Shown piece by piece: positions 17,343 through 26,114 of a stretch of 64,000 bases of DNA (the first letter of the stretch is position 1; every line of letters begins with the position of its first letter). Made by a program: the position numbers and the translations under genes. Source of the DNA: Brevibacillus choshinensis (GTDB taxonomy: Bacteria; Bacillota; Bacilli; Brevibacillales; Brevibacillaceae); the NCBI RefSeq assembly GCF_016811915.1, contig NZ_CP069127.1, positions 2,014,001-2,078,000 on the forward strand. The letters run 5' to 3'. The notes under the pieces were generated by a model that saw only the letters and a list, made by a program, of their open reading frames with translations, did not search any database and was not told the origin of the DNA.

Positions 17343-17512
17343 ACTGGCACCATCCCAACTAGAATCCAAGAAACGAGCTAGGGCTTTGGACATCCGCCTA
17401 TGTAATCAAATCCTCTATTGGAAAGATTTACAGCCTACTAGGTCCGCCGATTTTCCCGTAAACTGGTTCCGTACCCAATCCGTTGGGAAAGACACAGCCA
17501 GGAGGAGAACGA

Positions 17513-18487
17513 ATGACGAAACGAGATTGGTTGCAAAAATCGACTGTCGCCGTCATGTTGAGTGCATCCTTGCTCATGTTCACGGAAGGTGGACATGCTG
17601 CAGCAGCGCAGACTGTGGATTCGCAATCTTCTGCCAAGTCAGCAGAGGTAATCAACATCGCCAAGACGTTAATCGGGAAAGATTACAAATACGGCGCTAC
17701 AGGACCTAGTTCCTTTGGGTCGGCCGGCTTGGCAACGTACATATTCAAACAAGTGGGAATCAATGTGGACGATACGATCGCGGAGCTGTACAAAGCAGGC
17801 GAAAAGGTGTCGGAAGATAATAAGCAAGCAGGCGACCTGCTGTTCTTCTCTTCGACTGGTTCGGGAGCACCGAGCTTCATGGGAATTTACATCGGCAATG
17901 ACCAGTACATCTATGCGTCTCAGGGCGAAGATGCCGTGGTTCTGAAAAAGGTCAGCGATTATACGAAGAAGCTGGTAGGCATACGCCGAGTGCTGCAAGA
18001 TACAGGAACGACTCCTGATCCAGGAACGACGAATCCTGAAACATCGAATATCGGAGACAAAGTCATCGAAGCCGGAAAGAAATACTTGGGGACGCCGTAT
18101 GAATACGGATCGACCCGATCGAACAAAAAGACGATGGATTGCTCCGAATTCACCATGTGGGCCTATAGGGATGGAGCCGGCATCAATATGGGCACTGGCG
18201 GAACGAAAGCACAGGCTAACTATGTCAAGAGTCACGGTTCGTACACGACTGACATCAACAAGCTGAAAAAAGGCGATCTGGTCTTCTTCATGAGCTACAA
18301 AGGCTGGAGGGAGTCGGATTATAAAAACATTGACGTATCCAAGCAGAGCATGACCCATGTCGGAATCTACATGGGAGATGGCAAGCTGCTCCATACATTC
18401 TCCAAAGAGTCGGGCGGCGTCAAAATGACCGATTTCAAGGGTACGCACTGGGAATACCGCTTTATCATGGGTGGACGCCCGTATTAA
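17513..18487 (+). CDS. Secreted protein with two NlpC/P60 domains, first one inactive
   Basis: 324 residues. A signal peptide (about 1-32, AxA-type end GGHAAAA) sends it out of the cell. Domain 1 (about 44-160) has the NlpC/P60 fold signature, but Ser70 stands where the nucleophile Cys should be (SSFGSAGLATY) and Phe122 where the catalytic His should be. A Thr/Pro linker (TPDPGTTNPET) follows. Domain 2 (about 182-324) keeps Cys210 (MDCSEF) and His282 (THVGIYMGDG), so it should cleave D-gamma-glutamyl-meso-DAP links in peptidoglycan. GGAGGAG precedes the ATG. Domain 1 may bind wall or regulate domain 2. Confidence 0.87.
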   Translation: MTKRDWLQKSTVAVMLSASLLMFTEGGHAAAAQTVDSQSSAKSAEVINIAKTLIGKDYKYGATGPSSFGSAGLATYIFKQVGINVDDTIAELYKAGEKVSEDNKQAGDLLFFSSTGSGAPSFMGIYIGNDQYIYASQGEDAVVLKKVSDYTKKLVGIRRVLQDTGTTPDPGTTNPETSNIGDKVIEAGKKYLGTPYEYGSTRSNKKTMDCSEFTMWAYRDGAGINMGTGGTKAQANYVKSHGSYTTDINKLKKGDLVFFMSYKGWRESDYKNIDVSKQSMTHVGIYMGDGKLLHTFSKESGGVKMTDFKGTHWEYRFIMGGRPY

Positions 18488-18498
18488 GGTGAAAACGA

Positions 18499-18533
18499 GA
18501 AAAGGGACAGCGCGAGTGCGTTGTCCCTTTTCC
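18499..18533 (+). terminator. Intrinsic terminator
   Basis: AAAAGGGACAGCGC and GCGTTGTCCCTTTT arms. Confidence 0.75.
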
Positions 18534-18675
18534 CATTTTACAGGGCTTTTTGCATACGTGATAATGGCACAGAAGACAGGAGCGGAAAAAATAGGTGAAT
18601 GACGGGCGGCAAACGCACATGCCATATCCGCACTTGCTGCATTTCCTATAGGGAGACTTGTAGGAGGTGAACGTC

Positions 18676-19011
18676 ATGTCATATGGTTTTCCGCCACCAC
18701 CGCCGCCCGGAGGTTATCCAGGATCATCCGGGGCACCCGGAGGATTCCCGCCGCCGCCGCCAGGACCGCCGCCTAGCAGGACGCCGAGCTCGCCAGGACA
18801 GCATGGATACGGGGGCACACGACGCATTGACGCAGGAAGCTTCTATCCTTGCTTATACCGCTATTCCTATGTCTGGCTGAGAAATGGCAATTCGTTCTGG
18901 TTCTACCCCGTTTACATCAGCCGTAACTCCGTTTCAGGCTACCGCTGGAGGCGGGATCACTGGCAATATTACGGAACCGAGCTGAACAGGATTGCCTATT
19001 TTACATGCTAA
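18676..19011 (+). CDS. Proline/glycine-rich small protein with a conserved aromatic C-terminal half
   Basis: 111 residues. Residues 1-45 are Pro/Gly-rich runs (FPPPPPPGG, FPPPPPGPPP). The rest is a compact aromatic block with paired cysteines (FYPCLYRYSYVWLRNGNSFWFYP, then SGYRWRRDHWQYYG, ending FTC) that I recall in many Bacillales proteins loosely annotated as transporter; it has no membrane helix. The composition suggests a coat- or surface-associated protein, but the function is unproven. GGAGGTGA lies upstream of the ATG at 18676. Confidence 0.7.
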   Translation: MSYGFPPPPPPGGYPGSSGAPGGFPPPPPGPPPSRTPSSPGQHGYGGTRRIDAGSFYPCLYRYSYVWLRNGNSFWFYPVYISRNSVSGYRWRRDHWQYYGTELNRIAYFTC

Positions 19012-19021
19012 GGAATAAGGA

Positions 19022-19062
19022 AAAAGGCGCATGTCCCAAGTGAGAGTGGGGATGCGCCTTTT
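19022..19062. terminator. Terminator between converging genes
   Basis: AAAGGCGCAT and ATGCGCCTTTT arms with an internal CCC/GGG pairing. Confidence 0.75.
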
Positions 19063-19083
19063 GGCTTTCTCAATCATTCCCTA

Positions 19084-19881
19084 TTATTGAACCGACAATG
19101 GGAAGCTCTTGTGATCGTGGACGTCCCCTTTCTCGACGTGCACGTTGACGGTGTAGCTGCCAGCGGTAGGGAGAGCAGCATCTGCGCTGTACTGTCCTGG
19201 CTGCGTTTCCGTCGCGTCAACAAAAGTATGCTTTTCTTCGTTCCCTTGCCAGAATTCAAATTTCACCGTGGCCTGTGAAAAGCTCTGGTTCTCTCTCATC
19301 AAATGGACGGTAAAGATCGCGGAATCTGCCGCCTTGACTGATTCCGGCGGCATGAAGTGAAAGTCAATCTTGCTTGCTGGGTGATCGGCACTGGCAGAAT
19401 CACCGCTGCTCCCATGGTCATGCGCTGCAGGGGTCTGTGTGTGACCGGGATGTCCGGTGCCTCCCGTGCCCGTATCGCTAGCCTGCTGGCCGTCTCCAAC
19501 GGTAAAGGCTACTTTCTGCATGTTATGAAAGTCGCGAGCAGTCACGTGGTAGTAAACATAGTAGGAGCCCGGCTCCCCGATCGATTGCACGGCGGTGTAG
19601 ACACCATCTGCCTGAAGGGTAGCCGGAATCGTCACATGCTGTTCCTGGCCGTCCTTCCACCATTCAAATTTGACTTCCTTGGCATCGTCGACGGGACTGC
19701 CGTTCTGTGTGACTTTGACAGAAAACGTGATGGTCTCCCCTTTTGCTGGATTTGCAGGCAGCATGGAAAAAGCCGCATCGATCGGTTCGGAAGAGGGTAG
19801 TGCCGCTTCCTGGTTGTCCTTGCCGCAGGCGGTCGCCAGCAAGCAGAGAAGACATAGTAAGGGAAATACATAGCGTTTCAT
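19084..19881 (-). CDS. Lipoprotein with two YtkA/FixH-like domains and a His-rich linker
   Basis: 265 residues. Lipobox LATAC puts the lipid on Cys19. Two YtkA-like beta-sandwich domains (about 35-125 and 170-262) share the pattern of a (V/T)KFE(W/F)W strand and a late GSY(Y/T)V(Y/N)(Y/V)HV strand. Between them is a linker with many histidines (GHPGHTQTP, HDHGSS, DHP). YtkA/FixH proteins are often found with cytochrome oxidase and copper assembly genes. Here SCO and CtaG lie immediately upstream on the same strand (2-base gap to SCO), supporting a role in copper handling outside the membrane. The metal binding is inferred from the histidines. Confidence 0.8.
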   Translation of the reverse strand: MKRYVFPLLCLLCLLATACGKDNQEAALPSSEPIDAAFSMLPANPAKGETITFSVKVTQNGSPVDDAKEVKFEWWKDGQEQHVTIPATLQADGVYTAVQSIGEPGSYYVYYHVTARDFHNMQKVAFTVGDGQQASDTGTGGTGHPGHTQTPAAHDHGSSGDSASADHPASKIDFHFMPPESVKAADSAIFTVHLMRENQSFSQATVKFEFWQGNEEKHTFVDATETQPGQYSADAALPTAGSYTVNVHVEKGDVHDHKSFPLSVQ

Positions 19882-19883
19882 CT

Positions 19884-20501
19884 TTACAATCCTTCCTTTT
19901 TCAGGTTCATCAGCTGCAGATAAATGTCATCGGGATCAAAATCATCTCCCATGCCAAACTTGCGAATGACTTCGTTGCTTGAATTGACCAAATAAGTGCT
20001 GGTGGTGTGTGAAATAAATCCGTCTTCTGTCTTGCTGGCAATGAAGCCAAGCGAGCTGGTGACGTTCTGGAGGGAGCTCTCATCCCCTCGCAGGATGGAC
20101 CAGCCCTGTGCATCGATACCAAGCTGCTTGGCATATTTGCGCAGTACTGCAGGTGTATCATGTTGGGGGTCGATTGTGATCGTCAAAAATTCCACCCCAT
20201 TGCCCATCAGCTGGGCTTCCTTCAGCCGTTTTTGCAGCTGGACCATTTTCACGGTTGTCGTCGGACATACATCAGGACAGCGCGTATAGATCAGCTCCAC
20301 CAGGCGAACATTGCCAGGCCTAGGTGAGAGGGCGTACCTCTCTCCATCCAGCGTCTCCAGGAAAAGAGAGGGCAGTGTCGCTTTGACGCTTTGCGAACCG
20401 CCCCAAAACCAGGAGGCAACTAACGCCACGAGCACGAGGGCCGGTAAATAGAGGAGCAGCCGTCTGAGTCGCATCGCGGCGACGGGTGTCATGGGCATCA
20501 T
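19884..20501 (-). CDS. SCO1/SenC family copper chaperone
   Basis: 205 residues. A membrane anchor at about 13-33 is followed by a thioredoxin-like fold with the copper ligands CPDVC (Cys75, Cys79) and His165 (SHTTSTY). TIDPQHDTP is also family-typical. SCO proteins deliver copper to the CuA site of cytochrome c oxidase and/or reduce its cysteines. AAAGGAGG precedes two adjacent ATGs (20501 and 20498); either could be used. Operon: ctaG, sco, ytkA-like lipoprotein, with gaps of 21 and 2 bases. Confidence 0.9.
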   Translation of the reverse strand: MMPMTPVAAMRLRRLLLYLPALVLVALVASWFWGGSQSVKATLPSLFLETLDGERYALSPRPGNVRLVELIYTRCPDVCPTTTVKMVQLQKRLKEAQLMGNGVEFLTITIDPQHDTPAVLRKYAKQLGIDAQGWSILRGDESSLQNVTSSLGFIASKTEDGFISHTTSTYLVNSSNEVIRKFGMGDDFDPDDIYLQLMNLKKEGL

Positions 20502-20522
20502 TTTGGCCTCCTTTGTGCTTGT

Positions 20523-21389
20523 TTACTGAGGGAGCAGTTGATCATCCGGCTGATCCTTTTCTTTTCGATACCACGAGGCGAATATGTAAGCCAATACGGA
20601 GCCGTAGGTTAATTCCTGCATCAGCTTCATGATAATACCACCTAACCGCTGATCGTCAAGAGCTTGCAGCGGGACCGCGAACATCGACTTGTCGATGGGT
20701 GCCGCGAAGAAGGGGGCACAGAGCATCGTAGGGCCATTCACATAGGTTTCGTACAGCGGGTTGGCGGAGAAGATGATCAAGGCGCAGGCTGGAGTAATCA
20801 GAACACCGTTCGCAAAGATATACGCCAGCTTTTGCAGCTCTGTCAGCCGGTGAATTTCGGGTAACGGTGCGATGACTGGCATCCACATGAGCAGGGAGCT
20901 AAAAAGCAACAGCAGGTGAATCAAATTGTGCATCGCAAGCTGATTCATGGCCATGTCCAAAATGACAGGCATGTGATAAAACGAAAACAAGGCGTTAAAC
21001 AAGAGAACCGCAGGGATAGGGTGGCTGAGTGTACGAAGGGCAGCGCGGGACCACTTTCTCTCTAGGAGCGGACGCAATAGCCAGGCAGGCGTTCCGCCGA
21101 GCAAAAGCAAAGGCATGACCAGATAAAGCAGGGATTGCTGGAGCATGTGAGCACTAAACAAAAAGTGTCCCGCGACGTTCAGCGGACTTCCCATTCCAAA
21201 GTAAAAGAGCAGGAGGCCAGCCACGACCATGCATTTCTTGCCCGGTGTGACGGGAGCAGCATGGGCGAAGGTATGGCGAAGCGGGCCGATCAGCGTAAAA
21301 TAGGCAATCCCCAAGACGAGAGTCAAGGCCATCAGCTCCGGGTTCCATGTCGCCCGAAAGCCAAAAGTGGTAGTCAAATAGGTGATCAT
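20523..21389 (-). CDS. ctaG: Cytochrome c oxidase assembly factor CtaG (caa3 type)
   Basis: About 288 residues with seven hydrophobic helices, of the Caa3_CtaG family needed for CuB insertion into caa3 oxidase. Family features seen: GHFLFSAHMLQQSLLYLVMPLLLLGGTPAW (split here across the usual His residues), HNLIHLLLLFSSLLMW, and a late GGIIMKLMQEL. The frame is open further, to 21425, but the ATG at 21389 (MITYLTTTFGF) fits the usual N-terminus better. Neither site has a strong ribosome binding site. First gene of the ctaG-sco-ytkA unit; no oxidase subunit genes lie in the window. Confidence 0.87.
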   Translation of the reverse strand: MITYLTTTFGFRATWNPELMALTLVLGIAYFTLIGPLRHTFAHAAPVTPGKKCMVVAGLLLFYFGMGSPLNVAGHFLFSAHMLQQSLLYLVMPLLLLGGTPAWLLRPLLERKWSRAALRTLSHPIPAVLLFNALFSFYHMPVILDMAMNQLAMHNLIHLLLLFSSLLMWMPVIAPLPEIHRLTELQKLAYIFANGVLITPACALIIFSANPLYETYVNGPTMLCAPFFAAPIDKSMFAVPLQALDDQRLGGIIMKLMQELTYGSVLAYIFASWYRKEKDQPDDQLLPQ

Positions 21390-21529
21390 CCTGAACAAAC
21401 CCCGATATTCCAAGATCTTCCCCATTCATCATTATAGGCAAAGGAAGGGAAAAGCCTAATGACTCATTCGGGCTATTTCTTCCAAAAGATCACCGGGTGT
21501 TCACATAAATGTCATCTTCCCGAATAAAC

Positions 21530-21555
21530 AGCCCCCGGTCTAGGAACGGGAGGCT
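21530..21555 (-). terminator. Terminator of the bdb pair
   Basis: AGCCTCCCG and CGGGGGCT-type arms on the minus strand, followed by GTTTATT. Confidence 0.5.
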
Positions 21556-21565
21556 GGAGGCAATT

Positions 21566-22036
21566 TTATGATTTTTTCTGTTCTTCCAACCATTGCTTCC
21601 ACTCGTTTGCTTCATGTCCGCCTACCAGACGAGCTACTTCTTGTCCCCCTTTGTAATGAACCAAGGTAGGGGTGTACTCGATTTGGAAGTCATCCCAGCT
21701 GGAGTTGAATTCCAGGAGGTTGTGCTTTTTCATGTCGATCTTCATGTCTCGCACGATCGGCACCAAAACAGGAGTAGTGGCTTGGCAGTGTTCGCACAGC
21801 GGGCTGTAATAGTAGACGAACAAATCTTCTTTGTTGTTCAGGCGGGTTTTTAATTCGTCAGGCATGATCAGGTTATCATACAGCGGATCCTTAAGCTGCT
21901 CGAGCGTCGCTGGATTGAGATTGGCTTTGCCATACGGGTTGCCTGCCGCTTGCTGGCGGTTGGAAATGTCGGAGTAGACGATGGCTCCGATCAACAGGGC
22001 CGCTACCAGGATGGAGAAAAAAATGATTTTTTTCAT
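21566..22036 (-). CDS. Membrane-anchored thioredoxin-like thiol oxidoreductase
   Basis: 156 residues. An N-terminal anchor (about 3-22) precedes a thioredoxin-like domain with redox motif CEHC at Cys81/Cys84 (YYSPLCEHCQATTP) and a cis-Pro in YTPTLVHY. The partner role is indicated by the DsbB/BdbC gene only 3 bases upstream: together they would form disulfides in exported proteins, including competence and oxidase assembly factors. It is shorter than BdbD and closer in size to BdbA. Confidence 0.85.
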   Translation of the reverse strand: MKKIIFFSILVAALLIGAIVYSDISNRQQAAGNPYGKANLNPATLEQLKDPLYDNLIMPDELKTRLNNKEDLFVYYYSPLCEHCQATTPVLVPIVRDMKIDMKKHNLLEFNSSWDDFQIEYTPTLVHYKGGQEVARLVGGHEANEWKQWLEEQKKS

Positions 22037-22039
22037 GGA

Positions 22040-22468
22040 TTATTGCTCCTTTCCATTTTTCAAGATGAAGATTTGCAGCACGATGATCAAGGAAAAAGCG
22101 ATCAGTGCCAGAAACGGAATCGTAATAAAGCCAAGCCAGTTGATGTAATCGGAATTGCAAGGTACGATCCCGCAGGCATTCCCGAGCTCATGCAGGGCCG
22201 GGACTTTTTGGATCAAATAATGATAGAGGGAAATCAGCCCGCCTATTACGGAAAGGATCAACGTGTAAAAAGACATCTTGTAATCTTTTTTCGCGGAAGC
22301 CACTCCCAGCAAAATGACCAGTGGGTACATCAAAATCCGCTGGTACCAGCACAGGTCACACGGTATGTATTTCAGCACTTCTGAAAAAAAGAGACTGCCG
22401 GCTGTGGCAATCAGGGCGACTCCCCAGGAAGCAAACATGGCTTGTTCCATGGCTTGTGCACGCTTCAT
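22040..22468 (-). CDS. bdbC: DsbB/BdbC family disulfide oxidoreductase
   Basis: 142 residues with four membrane helices. The first periplasm-side pair is CDLC (Cys37/Cys40) in PCDLCWYQR, the family hallmark. The second is Cys99/Cys104 (NACGIVPCN). It re-oxidises its thioredoxin-like partner, encoded next, and passes electrons to quinone. Gene order bdbC then thioredoxin-like matches the paired bdb genes of Bacilli. Confidence 0.9.
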   Translation of the reverse strand: MKRAQAMEQAMFASWGVALIATAGSLFFSEVLKYIPCDLCWYQRILMYPLVILLGVASAKKDYKMSFYTLILSVIGGLISLYHYLIQKVPALHELGNACGIVPCNSDYINWLGFITIPFLALIAFSLIIVLQIFILKNGKEQ

Positions 22469-22540
22469 AAAAACACCTCGTCCTCATCTTAGCATAGTAC
22501 GATTGGGAATTGATTTGAAAAACTTAGGTGAGCGTACGGG

Positions 22541-22598
22541 CTTGTCCGCAAGAGGTATGCCCGATTCCACTACCCATTGTAGTGTAAAAGCGGACAAG
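22541..22598. repeat. Nested inverted repeats in an intergenic region
   Basis: CTTGTCCGC (22541) pairs with GCGGACAAG (22590), enclosing ACTAC/GTAGT at 22569-22583. No T run follows on either strand, so it is not a standard terminator. Confidence 0.45.
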
Positions 22599-22629
22599 AG
22601 ACAATATATCATTTGGACAAACTGCCGTT

Positions 22630-23418
22630 TCACCCGTTTACCTGCACGATTGGGTAAGGATGGACGTCACGGATCGGGACGAAAATCGACTGTAGGGAAG
22701 GCCACTCCACCAGCATGACGCCTCGTCGGTACGCGGCTCCTCCGTCAATCCCGACAAGGTTTTGCCTGATCCAAGGTCCCGTTCCGTGATAACCCGGGAG
22801 CTTGGGAACCGGGGTGTGACCAAAGACAATGGGGCGTTCTCCTTGATAACCCAAGAAAAACGGCTCCCTAATCCACAGAAGATCCTCAGGATTTTGCTCG
22901 GCCAACGGGATACCGGGTCTGATTCCCGCATGCACCAGCAGAACAGCAGGAGCCCCGGAGCGTTCATCGGCAGGAAGCTCTAGATAAAGGGGGAGAGATT
23001 GCAGGGCAGGCAGCAAAAACGGATATTGGGCAAGAATGACTTGGCGCGCCTCTTCCTGGATGTCTGGGGCAGGGAGTCCTCCCACAAACGCTCGCCGCAA
23101 GGGGCGGCTGCCTAAAAACGAGCGAACGGTCGCATCGCCTCCATTGAAGCGCAAATAGTTCTCGGCATTTCCTCTTCCGGTGAGCCAGTCTTCAAACATT
23201 TGCTCGTGGTTTCCTTTGATCAGAAAAACCTGCTGAGGGTACTGCTGCCTCAGTTCCATCAGACCAAGCAGCACCTCTTTTGACTGCGGGCCACGGTCGA
23301 TCATGTCACCGATGACGTATAAATGATCATTTTTCATGGGGGAAAAGGAAGCTTCCTGAAGCGCCTTTTGGAATGCCTGATTTTGACCGTGTATATCCGA
23401 AACGAAGTAAGTCGCCAT
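22630..23418 (-). CDS. PPP-family metallophosphatase (PrpE/Ap4A-hydrolase-like)
   Basis: 262 residues of the PPP-type metallophosphoesterase family. Motifs in order: SDIHG at 7-11 (GDxHG variant), GDMIDRGPQS near 37-46, GNHEQMFEDW near 70, and late HAGI and FGHTPV. These bind two metals. Relatives include PrpE, which removes tyrosine phosphate and asymmetrically cleaves Ap4A, and bacteriophage-lambda-type Ser/Thr phosphatases. The exact substrate is not determinable. Divergent from the sirtuin gene. Confidence 0.85.
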   Translation of the reverse strand: MATYFVSDIHGQNQAFQKALQEASFSPMKNDHLYVIGDMIDRGPQSKEVLLGLMELRQQYPQQVFLIKGNHEQMFEDWLTGRGNAENYLRFNGGDATVRSFLGSRPLRRAFVGGLPAPDIQEEARQVILAQYPFLLPALQSLPLYLELPADERSGAPAVLLVHAGIRPGIPLAEQNPEDLLWIREPFFLGYQGERPIVFGHTPVPKLPGYHGTGPWIRQNLVGIDGGAAYRRGVMLVEWPSLQSIFVPIRDVHPYPIVQVNG

Positions 23419-23505
23419 ATTCGAGACAACCTCCTACATGTACAAAATGCATCGTCTACTATTACAATATGAGAAACAGGGAAACGGGTGAAGGAGAGGG
23501 ATGGC

Positions 23506-24237
23506 ATGGATCGGTTAGGGGAGCTTGCGAAGTGGATCAGAGAGGCTAGCTCTTGCGTCGTCTTTTCAGGGGCGGGGATGTCGACGGAGAGCGGACTGCC
23601 TGATTTCCGTTCGCAGACAGGCTTATGGAGCGGGCAGGATCCGACCAAGCTGGCGAGCACGCAAGCGATGTACCATAATCGGCGATCGTTTGTCGACTTT
23701 TATCGGATGCGTATCGAGGGCTTGCTCGCGTGTCAGCCGCATGCTGGGCATGAGGTGTTGGCAGCTTGGGAGACGCGTGGATGGATTCGGGGGATGATTA
23801 CCCAGAATGTCGATGGGTTTCATCAGCGAGCAGGAAGTCAATCGGTAGCAGAGCTGCATGGCACACTCACCACAGTCCGCTGCCTGCGGTGCGGTCGCGA
23901 ATACCCGAGTGCCAGGTATTTGCCGGAAGAGGGAACCATCTGTGAGTGTGGGGGATTTTTGCGACCATCCGTTGTCTTGTTCGGGGAATCGCTCCCCTAT
24001 GCGGCACTCGAGCTTGCCGAGGAGTGGACGAGGGATGCGGACTTGTTTATCGTCTTAGGATCGTCCTTGCTGGTCAGCCCTGCCAACCTATTTCCGCAGC
24101 GGGCAAAGGAACAGGGCGCGAAATTGGTGATCATCAATCGTGACCCTACTCCCCTGGATCGCTATGCAGACCTCGTGATATCCGACAAACCCATTGGGGC
24201 CGTGCTCCGGCAAACCGAAAAAATCATGCGATCGTAG
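23506..24237 (+). CDS. NAD-dependent protein deacetylase (sirtuin)
   Basis: 243 residues, class Sir2. FSGAGMSTESGLPDFRS (about 20-36) binds NAD, TQNVDGFHQRAG (about 98-109) and the catalytic His in ELHG (about 119) follow. Zinc is held by CLRC and CECGG. GSSLLVSPAN is the usual NAD ribose loop. It removes acetyl groups from lysines, for example of acetyl-CoA synthetase; substrates are inferred from the family only. GGAGAGGGATGG precedes the ATG at 23506, better than a GTG at 23488. Confidence 0.9.
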   Translation: MDRLGELAKWIREASSCVVFSGAGMSTESGLPDFRSQTGLWSGQDPTKLASTQAMYHNRRSFVDFYRMRIEGLLACQPHAGHEVLAAWETRGWIRGMITQNVDGFHQRAGSQSVAELHGTLTTVRCLRCGREYPSARYLPEEGTICECGGFLRPSVVLFGESLPYAALELAEEWTRDADLFIVLGSSLLVSPANLFPQRAKEQGAKLVIINRDPTPLDRYADLVISDKPIGAVLRQTEKIMRS

Positions 24238-24287
24238 CACTTGAAAATTGGCGATAAGTTTACTACAATATTTTCTGTAATCGCCAT

Positions 24288-24362
24288 GCTAGCGTAGCAC
24301 AGGGGTAGTGCAGCTGATTCGTAATCAGCAGGTCGGGGGTTCAAATCCCTTCGCTAGCACCA
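24288..24362 (+). tRNA. tRNA-Thr (anticodon CGT)
   Basis: Acceptor arms GCTAGCG/CGCTAGC pair fully, D stem GCAC/GTGC, anticodon stem GCTGA/TCAGC with loop TTCGTAA (anticodon CGT, reading ACG), and TTCAAAT T-loop. CCA is encoded. A single tRNA gene followed at once by a terminator. Confidence 0.95.
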
Positions 24363-24373
24363 TCACATACAAG

Positions 24374-24410
24374 TAAAAGCCAGGGGGACTGTCCCTCTGG
24401 CTTTGTTTTA
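24374..24410. terminator. Bidirectional terminator
   Basis: AAAGCCAGGGGGA and TCCCTCTGGCTTT arms between tRNA-Thr and the converging secreted-protein gene. Confidence 0.8.
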
Positions 24411-24419
24411 TTCTGTCTC

Positions 24420-25892
24420 TTATTTATAGCTGGAAACGGTACCCGAAATCGCATCGACGTAGTGACTCTGCGCTGAAATGGACGCCACATAGGCCAATAT
24501 CGCGTGATCGTCCTCTGGGTCCGCAAAGACGTAGTTCAGCTTGGGTTCGAGGGCCTTCACCCATTGTTTCTTCGCTTCCTCAGCGGATATGAAGGCTGGA
24601 ATGGCTTCGGCAGACGGTGCGGCAAACGCTCGCGTGCTCACGTTCGTCACGGTATTTCCAAGCAAGTCCATGGTGAGGACAACGATCGGTTTGGTCGTAC
24701 GAACACCGTTCACGCTCGGATAGAGACTCAAGCGGTATGCCGTTTCATGTTGCGTAAAAGTGGACTCGCGGAGCATGTAGTCCCCTTCGTTCAAAGGAAT
24801 GTACTGCTCGATAAAGCTGAGTGCCTGTTTCTTCGCGTCCGCTACTGAGGAAGGCGAAGCTTCGCTGCCCCGACCCCTGTTCTTCTCTCTGATTGTCTGC
24901 AGCTCACCGGTTTTTTCGTTGACCCGAATTTCGAACGACCCGTTTTTGTCACTTGCGGTGTGGATCGTAATGGGCGTTTCGTTCGGATGGCTTTCTCTAG
25001 AAGTAGAGACCGCTACTTGATCTGCTTGCAAGCCCAGAAAGGTTTTCGCCATTTCTTTGGCGCGATTGGCTGAGACGGCTGCCAGTTCTTTTTTGGCAGT
25101 TCCTACGGTAAAAGAAGTGTTCACAGATTGGACGGAATTCAAAAAGGCTTTGCCCGTTTTGGCATCAATGGAAGGATACGGCATGGCTACATATTGATAC
25201 TGCCCCTGTTCATCGTCGTAAGCGAGCTCCAGCTTGAGCTGATCGCTGAAAGCCTGCTTTGCCTTTTCTGTAGAAAGGACGTCTGCTTTCGAAGGGAGAA
25301 GCCGCTCGTCGATGTAGGAATCCAGTCGATGGAAAGAGATGACATGGCCTGCTTCATCGACGATGATTCGGCCCACAGGCTTTTGGACAGGAATGTCTTT
25401 CACGATCGGATAGATCGACACCTCAGCCTTTGAATGAAACGTAATCGTGGCTTGTGAGGAGACGTCATAATTCTCACCGATCACGGATTGGGCAAAGTCC
25501 TGCGCTTCACTCACCGCGCCTTCGAGATCAGCCGTTTTGTTTGTGGGCTGCTTGGCCCAGTAAGCCGTCATCTGCGTCAGCTTTTGGTCCTTTTTGGAAA
25601 ACAACAGAGTCACGGACGTCGGGATGCTGCCCGAGCTCGAAGCGTCTGCGGTATTGGTCATGGTAACCCTCCACCCCCCTGATGTGGAGCTTTGGAATGA
25701 AATCGTTTCATCACTCAACCCGAAGAATTCAAGCGTATTCTCTACCGTTTTTTTGACGCTGTGAGGAGCGGTTTTGAGCGCCTCCTCGTAGCTGGTTGTG
25801 GTGAGAGCGGCAGCATGGGGCAATGCGGCAGGGGAGGCAGCCAATAGGCAGGTGCAGAGCAAGACGCCCACGGAATTGCGAAAAGATTTCAC
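24420..25892 (-). CDS. Secreted YcdB/YcdC (PepSY-like) repeat protein
   Basis: 490 residues from a GTG start with AAAGGAG upstream. A signal peptide (about 1-29, ending HAAA) is followed by repeated PepSY/YcdB-type units: each begins with a helix such as (T/S)xEKAKQAFSDQL, ANRAKEMAKTFLGL, DAKKQALSFIEQY or SAEEAKKQWVKAL, then paired strands, one ending YPSVNGVRTTKP. PepSY-like repeats are thought to bind or inhibit secreted peptidases. No catalytic motif is visible. Monocistronic. Confidence 0.72.
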   Translation of the reverse strand: MKSFRNSVGVLLCTCLLAASPAALPHAAALTTTSYEEALKTAPHSVKKTVENTLEFFGLSDETISFQSSTSGGWRVTMTNTADASSSGSIPTSVTLLFSKKDQKLTQMTAYWAKQPTNKTADLEGAVSEAQDFAQSVIGENYDVSSQATITFHSKAEVSIYPIVKDIPVQKPVGRIIVDEAGHVISFHRLDSYIDERLLPSKADVLSTEKAKQAFSDQLKLELAYDDEQGQYQYVAMPYPSIDAKTGKAFLNSVQSVNTSFTVGTAKKELAAVSANRAKEMAKTFLGLQADQVAVSTSRESHPNETPITIHTASDKNGSFEIRVNEKTGELQTIREKNRGRGSEASPSSVADAKKQALSFIEQYIPLNEGDYMLRESTFTQHETAYRLSLYPSVNGVRTTKPIVVLTMDLLGNTVTNVSTRAFAAPSAEAIPAFISAEEAKKQWVKALEPKLNYVFADPEDDHAILAYVASISAQSHYVDAISGTVSSYK

Positions 25893-26043
25893 TTTGATCT
25901 CTCCTTTAGCGGAATGAAAAAGTCGGAACAAGTCTGCAATATCCTAATATTACCATAATGACGCTTAAAATCCATTTGTTTCCAGTAGTTCCGTGTGGCG
26001 AAATACCCGACTACAATTTCGTGAGTTCCTCCCTAGAGCTTCC

Positions 26044-26072
26044 TTGCAAAACATGTTACCATCGGATATAGC
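26044..26072 (+). promoter_or_regulatory. Candidate sigma-A promoter for the ABC-F gene
   Basis: TTGCAA, 17-base spacer, TATAGC, 43 bases before the start codon. Confidence 0.5.
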
Positions 26073-26114
26073 ATTCATTTGCATCAGGCAAATAGAAAAG
26101 TACAGGTGACTACC

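Noticed and set aside
22541..22598. Nested hairpin as a terminator or riboswitch
   Set aside because: No T run follows and it matches no riboswitch class I know; kept only as a repeat.
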